Assembly: GCF_037893015.1 (NCBI RefSeq)
Contig: NC_133660.1
Location: 283,891,534 to 283,955,533 of the forward strand
DNA from: Macrotis lagotis
Lineage: Eukaryota; Chordata; Mammalia; Peramelemorphia; Peramelidae
Reading direction: 5' to 3'
Length of the DNA stretch: 64,000 nt
Each line of letters begins with the position of its first letter. Within the stretch, counting starts at the first letter, position 1. The translations under genes and the position numbers were made by a program. The notes beneath the pieces are model-generated. The model ran no database searches. It was not told the origin of the DNA and saw nothing but the letters and a program-made list of their open reading frames with translations. Positions 33,894-64,000 of this stretch are shown here, piece after piece.

Positions 33894-34612
33894 ATCTGGA
33901 ACTCTGCCCAAAGAGTAATAAAACATACCCTTTGACCCCACAATACTGAAACTAGGCTTACATCCAAAAGAAATCATAAAAAATGGGAATGTTCCAAATG
34001 TTCCAAAATATTTGTATCAGCCCTTTTGGTGGTGACAAAGAATTGGAAATTGAGGGGATGCCCATCAATCAGGGAATGGTTGAACAAGTTATGGTACATG
34101 AATATTATGGAATATTATTGTTCTAGAAGGAACCATGAATGGTCAGACTCTAGAGAAGCATGGAATGAGTTAGAGGAACTGATGCTGAGCAAAGGGAGCA
34201 GAACCAAGAGAACAATGTCCACATGAACAGTTTACAGAGCTGGAACCCCTTGGAGACCAGCTATGGACAATGTCATCCCCATCCAAAGGAAGGAAAACAA
34301 AACCAAGCCCCCAGAGTCTGCATGGACACTGGGTTCACTTTTTAAAAACTTCTCTGAGCTTTTTTCCTTCCTCTCCCATGGTTCTCTTTCTTTTCCTTTA
34401 GTCCTAATTCCTGGTACACAAAATGACCGGTATGTAAATATGTTAAACACCAACGTATATCTACAACTTTTACCAGACTGTTTGCCACCAGGGAAAGGGA
34501 GTGGGAAGGGAGGGTGGTAGAAAATGTGTAACTTATAAATATGCAAGTGGATGAATGTTGGAAAGCTTCCATAACATGTAACTGGAAAAATAAAATAAAA
34601 TCTCCATTAAAA
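33894..34612 (+). repeat. L1 3' end, forward, nested
   Basis: Carries the last part of ORF2 (actctgcccaaagagtaata, ggaaattgaggggatgccca, gaatggttgaacaagttatg, actgatgctgagcaaaggga) followed by the 3' UTR and a poly(A) end (aaaataaaataaaatctcca). It is 5'-truncated and lies inside the purine repeat, which continues after it. Confidence 0.92.
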
Positions 34613-35796
34613 AAGGAGAGATCCACCCCCCCCCCCAAAGAGAGAGTAAAACAGAGACACAGAGAGAAAAATACAGAGATAGAGATGGGGATAGAGAGAA
34701 ACAGAGATAGAGAGAGATGGGGGGGTGGAGGGGTAGGGAGGAAGGGGAGGAGAAAGCAGCGTCCTCTCTTCATGAAGGTGAAAACTGAGGCATCAAAGTC
34801 CGTTGGGGGTCCAGAAGGATGAGGACAGAGCAGAGCCAGTCACGAAGAGAGCCCTGCGGCCTTTGGGAGAGCAGTTCCAGTGGGATGGTCGAGTCAGGAA
34901 CTGGATTGTGAGGGGCCAAGAAGAGGGTGAGAAGAGAGAACTTCTGGAGAAACTGAGCCAGGAGAGGGAGGAGAGGGGGTGGGGGGATAAGTTTGTGAGG
35001 ATGCTTGGATGGAGGGAGGGTTGTGGAAGGATAGGGGGAGACAAGGGTGTGTACCTTGGCAGCCACAGAGATTGAAGATAAGTGAGCTAGAAGGCTGGGC
35101 AGCCCTTAGGGGGTTCCACTTTGGGGGATGTCTCCATGGGCCTAGGTCTGGCCCAAGTCCACAGGAACAGAGAGCGGTCTTTTCCAAAATGTCCTTGGAG
35201 TGGAATTGAAGCCAGGGAGAGATGCCCTGGTCAAGTTTCCAATGAGATCCCAGCATCCACTCCCCACCTCTGCCCCCCACCCCCACCCCACAGCCTGCCA
35301 AGGGCCTGGGGAGGTTCACAAAGTGATTTCCTTAAAACAACCCTGAAAGACCACAGGTGAGGCTGTCTCCCTTTTTCCAGATGAAGAAACTAAGGCTCGG
35401 GGCGGGGGGACATGTCTTGGCCATGGTCACACGCCTAGGAAGTGTTGACGTTACACCAGCCTCTGAGCCAAGGAGGCAGAGTGCCACCCGCTCGATGGAT
35501 GCCACTGAGACCCTAAGCAGGATGAAGAGAATGTTAAGGGAGGAGAAGCATTGCTGAGCCAAGTGGCCCCATGATCAGGGGGCATTCAAGGAGAAGCAGG
35601 CCGCCTCTCTGGGGGTCAGGAGGCACCATGGCTTCAGGAGGAAGAGCTGAGCTTTCACTGAGCCCCACAGTGGAGTGGGGGACCTCCCTAGTGCATGAGC
35701 CAGACACTTTACAAGGGTTATCTCCCCAATATGAAGGGAGGAATGTGAGGGGAAGAGTGATCACCAATGAACAGAAGGTAAAATGGAAAGGGATAA

Positions 35797-36256
35797 TGTT
35801 TGTCCTTCATTTTCTTTTTTAAATTTCTTTTTAGTTTTTGTAAGGCAATGGGGTTATATGACTTGTCCAAGATTACACATCTAGGTAATTATTAAGTGTC
35901 TGAGGTCACATTTGAACGCGGGTCCTCCCGACCACTATCCACTGCACCACCTAGCTGCCCCTGTCCTTCATTTTCAAAGAAGACCAAGACATCAGTGAGG
36001 TGATGCCATGACAAGCTCACGAATCCGATTTTAGTCAGGGGTGCTGCGCTCAGTCCCCAGCCTCACTTTCTCCTTCAGAGCCAGCTGGGTCCAGGGGCCA
36101 GAAAGGAATCAGGAAGACTGGAGATGGCCTTGGAAGTGAGACAATCAGGGTGAAGTAACTTGCCCAAGGTCACACAGCTAGTAAGTGGTGAGTGTCTGAG
36201 GCTGGATTTGAACTCCCATCCCCCAGTGCTCTATCTACTACACCCCCTAGTTGCCC
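35797..36256 (-). repeat. SINE of second family, reversed, carrying a nested SINE
   Basis: The outer element is a full-length reversed copy of the second SINE family. Its 3' end (tgtccttcattttc) is split off by a younger SINE at 35815-35961. The body (atttcaaagaagaccaag-like text, cagcctcactttctccttca, ctggagatggccttggaagt) and the tRNA-like head (caccccctagttgccc) follow in order. Confidence 0.88.
35815..35961 (-). repeat. WSINE1-type SINE, reversed, nested with perfect TSD
   Basis: A reversed WSINE1 (gtttttgtaaggcaatgggg to accacctagctgcccc) bounded by a perfect 14-bp duplication, tgtccttcattttc, at 35801-35814 and 35962-35975. The duplicated bases are the 3' end of the older SINE that it entered. 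Confidence 0.95.
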
Positions 36257-38600
36257 AGGAAAAGGAGGGATACCTGGAGACTAGACTGGGGAGGTCCAGG
36301 GCTGCTCTTAGGGGCTTTCCCTGCCCTTATCCCTAGATGATTCCCAAATGTCCCACTGCCAGGCAGCTTGGGGCAGTGAAAATACTTTGGGTAGGTGGAG
36401 CCTGGAGGAACCTGAAAACAAATAGTATAAATGGGGAAGGAATCTCCAGGGAGAACTGAGGCAAGTTCAGCACCTGAAATTTGTCAGAGGGAAACAAAGT
36501 CCAGCAACCCCTGAGGAATGGAAGTGTGCCTCTCTGAGGTCAGGGCCTGGGGCAAGCTCCAGATGTTCCTTTTCTGCTCTCTGACCCTAGTTCCAAAGGC
36601 CAAGTGGGTGAGTGGAAGGGGAACCTAAGTGCAAGATACTAGCTGTGTGACCCTAGGTGAGTCACTTAACCTGTATTTGCTTCAGTTTCCTCCTAGGTAA
36701 AATGTGCATGATAACAGCACCTACCTCCCAGGGTTGTTGTGAGGATTAAGAGATGATGGTAAATTCTTGTCCCTCCCAGTGTCACAGCTCATGCTTCCCC
36801 TCCAAGAACCCCTTGCTCTCTTCCAGGTTCAGTTCAAGTAGCCCCCCTCCTCCAAGAAGCTCGCAGTGGGTCCACAGACTAAATATTTGTGAATCTTACT
36901 CCACCATGGGTCTCAGGGCTGGGGCTAGCCAGTGGTAAAGGCGGGCCAGTACAGACTGGACCTAGGGCTTGATGGGAAACTTGAGGGAGAGGGTAGAGTT
37001 GGAAAAGTTCTTAGGAGAGGAGAAGATGCAGAAATAGTGAGCCTGGAAAAGCTAGCAAGGGAGAGCCACCAGCACTTAGAAGGAGCAGAAAAAGTCTCTT
37101 GGAGGAGGAGGCCCCAGTGCTGAACTTGGGGAAAAGTGAGGAATTCTAGGAGGGAAAGACAGGAGGAAGCACTTCGGGGCAAAGGGCCTGAGGAGGGAGA
37201 CAAAAGGACAGCCGGAACATCATTTATTACTTGCCTTTCACATACTCAATAATCCAGTCCCCAAACCTTGTTCCTGGAGCACAAACAATTCATCTCTTCT
37301 CTCCAGGCCTTTGCCCCAGCTGGCCCTCGTGCCTGGAATGCCCTTCCTCCTTAGTTCCAAATGGCTTGACAAAATTGCCTTTACAAAGAAACAAAAAGTA
37401 GTCTTTTTGCCGGCTTATCCTTCCATTTCCTGCCCCCCTGCCCCCCTGCCCCGCTGCTCAAACCCTTGTAATTGGGCTCCAGAAACTCTTCTCCCACTGT
37501 CCTCCTAAAATTCTGTTCTTTGTAAGCACCTACTGGATTCCAAATCCTGTGGTGGCCAAGGAGACAGAAGGCAAGCCAGGGCCTTGGAACAGCACTCACC
37601 CCTCTCCTTTGCACTAACTGGTGGTGACTTCCGAAGTCCATCCTGTGTGAGCTAATCCAATGAGCATTTATTAAGCTCCTACTATGTACAGGAGCTGTGC
37701 CTGGGAGCAGATGTTACCGAGAGAGAGTCAAAAATGAGTCAGTCCCTGCAAAGAATGTACTGGGTGGGGGTGGGGAGCTTCCCAGAGATAAATGGCTGCA
37801 AGGAAACACAAAGGCGTCCCAGGGGAGGGGGCTAGTGCTTAACAATTAAGAGGCTCTGGCCCCTCTTCTTGCAGGAGGTGGCCCTTGAGCTGGCTAAGAA
37901 TGGAGCCAGTGTGAGGAGAAAAGGTTTAGAAACCATCTAGTCCAAAGAGCAAACCAAGGCTCTTAGAAGCTGTAACTTGTGCTTGCATCCCCAGGGCAGA
38001 GCCAGGAGCAACTGGTACAAGTTGTAGATTCGGGCGGGACCCCAAAAGACTTGCCAGGGTCAGAGCCGGCCGGCAAGGGAATGGGGAGGGGGGCAAAGCT
38101 CTGGTTCTCCCTGATGACCCCTCCTAATGTGGGTTGTAAGGGAACTCTGGCCCAGATGCCAACTGGACCAGAAGAGAGGAAGAGGAAGAAGAAGCTTCCA
38201 GGATGAGGATGGATGCACAGAAGGCTGTATGGCGGCAACGGTTGCCAGGCTTCTTGGGAAAGTGGGAGCGGGCTGGGGAAGGCTTCTTGTGATCTGGTAA
38301 ACGGAGGATGGGTGCCATACCTGGCCTCCTGAAGTCTCTGTTCTGCCACCAGTCAAGGGGCAGGAGGGTCACAGAGTGACAGCCTCTCTGAGACAAGGCC
38401 AAAACAACTTCTGTTCTAATCTTCTCTCCTCACCCTGACTCCCATTTCCGTGGCTCCCGGAGGAGCTCCTACAGGAGACGGCGTCCTCGTCCAAACCCAG
38501 GCCAGACCCAAAGCTCCTGTGTGTGAGGTGTGAAGTGCCAGTAGGGTCAGACCCTTCTTTTTCATGCGAGGAAACCGAGCCTCAGAAGGGCGCCCAGGCA
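36257..38600. other. Spacer upstream of CDC42BPG
   Basis: Contains a CORE/MIR-type SINE remnant (36620-36765), an L2-like piece (37660-37740: gagcatttattaagctccta) and a MIR-like stretch just before the CpG island (about 38555-38620). The remainder is not recognised. Confidence 0.55.
36620..36765 (+). repeat. MIR/CORE-SINE remnant
   Basis: Contains tagctgtgtgaccctaggtg, agtcacttaacctgtatttg, cttcagtttcctcctaggta and cctacctcccagggttgttg, the standard CORE-SINE order with an MIR-like end. Confidence 0.8.
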
Positions 38601-38785
38601 GCAAGCGTCTGGCCCCAGGCCTCCGAAGCCCACATTCAGCACCTTCCGCAACCACCCCGGGCTGCTCGGAAGTTCTCCCTGGCTCTTCCCGGAGCCGACG
38701 CCGGGCATTTCTAGGCGAAAGGGGCCTGGGCAGGCTAGGAGGGAGGCCCGGCGTTATTGACCCTCATGGCCTGGCTAGAGGAGGG

Positions 38786-38800
38786 ACTACAGCTCCCAGG
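38786..38800 (+). promoter_or_regulatory. ZNF143/THAP11-like motif at promoter
   Basis: ACTACAGCTCCCAGG followed by acgccctggg, close to the ACTACANNTCCCAGNATGC consensus. The match is direct; binding is inferred. Confidence 0.5.
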
Positions 38801-39177
38801 ACGCCCTGGGCTGGCCGGCCGCCCCTTCCCCAGGGCCAGGCCGGACCGGGACCAGGTCGGGCTGCGCCCACCGCCTTGGTTGGCGGCCTCTCTGCACGGC
38901 GCCCAGGTGGGGCCCCGGCGGCGGGGCCGGGTTTCACCCCCCCAGCCTCAGACGCACACAACTTCCTGGACGGGACCGGGCACCCTCCCCGGCCCACCCA
39001 CTCTGCCACCTCCACCTCCGTCCGGCGGCCGCTGATTGGCCGCTAGCTACCTGTCCGTCAGGGGCGGGGCCGGGGCGGCCCCAGCCCAGGTGAGGCGGCC
39101 CGCCCGCCCGCCCGCCCGCCGGGAGAGGAAGGTGACAGCCGGGGCGGGAGGGAGGGGGCCGCGGGCCATCGGGAGCC

Positions 39178-39198
39178 ATGCCGCCGGCCGGGCCCTAG
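39178..39198 (+). other. Six-codon upstream ORF in CDC42BPG leader
   Basis: ATG at 39178 with G at -3, reading MPPAGP and then TAG at 39196-39198, 53 bp before the CDC42BPG start codon. If the transcript starts upstream of it, it would lower main-ORF initiation or act as a switch. It is an observation only. Confidence 0.5.
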
Positions 39199-39251
39199 GC
39201 CGGGAGCCGCGGGGGGCTGCGGGGGGCCGCGGGGCCCGGGCCGGGCGCACC

Positions 39252-62769
<23,518 letters not shown>

Positions 62770-64000
62770 GCCATCCTGGCTGGGCATGCCAGCCCCTCCC
62801 CGTGCCAGCCCCAAGAAGGGCGAAATGGAAGGAAAGTGACAGCCAGTGTAGAAGCTAATGGAGCCAGGAAGGGGTTGGATCACCCCCTGCGGGCCAGGGT
62901 GGTGTACAGTAGGGGGGCATAGGGCAGCTGGATCATCCAGAGATCCCTGACCAGGGGCACCACAAGACTTGTTGATCCCACTTTCCAGCCTTCCCTCATC
63001 CATGCCCACCTCTCTTGCTCTCAGGTGCACAGTGTTGCCAGGGGTGGGATGGGGGTGGGGGTCTGTACTCGGCCTCCCCTGCTGGGAAGGCTCCTGTTTG
63101 TGCCAAAGCCCTGGGACCTGGGCATCGGTGGATGCTCGCTATGGCCAGGAGAAGGGAAGGGAAGGGTCAGACTTTAGTGAAACTGAAGAAGATGCCCCAG
63201 GTGGCAGATTTGGGGGTGGTGCTGGAGGGGAAGGGGCCATCGGGGCCTTTCTGCTACTGGCCCCGGTTCCTCTGTGGAGATAGAGACGGCTCAGAGTCCA
63301 AGGGACATGGACCCTGGGAGTCGGGGGTCAGGGAAGACCACCTCCTGAGAGAATAAGGCTGAAGTGAGGAACCGGGGGAGAAGAAAGGAGGGGGATGGAG
63401 AGAGGGAACGTGAGTGAGGAAGAGACAGAAAGGGGGGACAAAAGCATGAAGAAAAGATGGATCAGGGAAAGAATGTGGATTTGAACCCAGGATCTGAGGG
63501 CCTGAGGAACTGCTATCAATCAAAGCCCTACTGCAGAAGCGAGGGGAACGTCCCCTCTCCTTGGGCCTTGGGGTTTCTGAGGTGCTCCCACTTCTAAGTC
63601 CCATCATCCCAGGAGAGAGGGTGAAGCTGGGAAGGGACAAGAGATAGAGGGAAGATGGTCAGCGAAGCCAAAGGGAGTCAGGAAGAGGTAGAATGGGGGG
63701 AAGGTCAAGGAGAGGAGGAGGAAGGCAAGAATGGAGAAAAGGGGAAACTAGGGAGGCAGAAGAGAGGTGGAGAAAAGCCAGGCCGGATCTAAGGGGTCCC
63801 CTGGAGTAGAGCCGGAGCTAGACATGATGGAAGGAGGAGGGGGGTTCAGGGATTATTTATGAGGGGTTAAGTTGTGGGATGGGGAGGGCTGTGGGGTGGG
63901 GGGTAAGGGATGCGGGATCCGTTCTGATTTGGGCTCTGGAGAGGGCGACTGCTCAAAGCTTCGGACACCTCTGTGCTGGGGAGATATGGGGGGGTCACTT
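62770..64000 (+). other. CDC42BPG 3' UTR and downstream flank
   Basis: No AATAAA or ATTAAA is present in this stretch; the nearest hexamer is AATAAG at 63352-63357. From about 63360 on the DNA is purine-rich (GGAGAAG-, GGAGGAGG-like words). MEN1 would be expected downstream in mammals, but no MEN1 exon is visible before the window ends. Confidence 0.5.

Larger units (their letters stand above)
33150..35080 (+). repeat. Eroded L2-type LINE, interrupted
   Basis: Starts with an L2-like aagcatttattgggcaccca and continues with gttttggacttgatgagttt, cccaggactctctctggggg and aaaggactctgagaaggagg. After the interruptions it resumes with gaggacagagcagagccagt and gtgagaagagagaacttctg. The order matches the long L2-like repeat seen at 23370-24620. 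It is split by a purine simple repeat and by an L1. Confidence 0.5.
38630..39251 (+). promoter_or_regulatory. CDC42BPG CpG-island promoter and leader
   Basis: CpG-dense from about 38630 to 39780. Visible elements are an ACTACAGCTCCCAGG motif (38786-38800) of the ZNF143/THAP11 kind, a reversed CCAAT box (ATTGG, 39035-39039), GC boxes around 39061-39078 and a CCCG run (about 39101-39121). There is no TATA box. The start of transcription cannot be fixed from sequence. Confidence 0.65.

Overview
The window is vertebrate nuclear DNA from a marsupial, most likely an Australian one (a dasyurid or a relative). Both genes have spliced exons with clean GT-AG junctions and code for proteins that match mammalian orthologues almost end to end. 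The non-coding DNA carries about ten copies or fragments of a tRNA-derived SINE of the WSINE1 kind, a MAR1-type SINE with a Bov-B-like tail, a second SINE family with an AACAACAAC tail, and L1 3' ends of the marsupial type, over a background of old MIR and L2 debris. The species call is inference from repeat recognition; no database search was possible.

Layout. 1-1180: upstream flank. 1180-2345: CpG island holding the TATA-containing EHD1 promoter and first exon. 1939-20260: EHD1, five coding exons encoding 534 residues; intron 2 (11.3 kb) holds a 2.2-kb reversed L1. 20261 to about 21640: EHD1 3' UTR. About 21.7-38.6 kb: gene-free spacer with SINEs, L1 ends, eroded L2 copies, one LTR-like fossil and simple repeats. 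38.6-39.8 kb: second CpG island. 39252-62769: CDC42BPG (MRCK gamma), 37 coding exons encoding 1541 residues. 62770-64000: its 3' UTR and downstream flank.

Both genes run left to right. The order EHD1 then CDC42BPG on one strand is the order I recall for human 11q13, where ATG2A lies upstream and MEN1 downstream; neither of those is visible here. EHD1 is a membrane-remodelling ATPase of endocytic recycling. CDC42BPG is a Cdc42-responsive kinase acting on actomyosin. They are neighbours by synteny; nothing in the sequence shows a shared function.

No undescribed gene system was found. The most interesting non-coding signals are two clusters of ACTACAA-NTCCCA motifs (ZNF143/THAP11-like) inside CDC42BPG with a seventh copy at its promoter, a six-codon upstream ORF in the CDC42BPG leader, a 12-unit degenerate minisatellite, an inverted pair of SINE-L1 junctions, and a SINE lying 48 bp from the EHD1 exon 3 splice acceptor.
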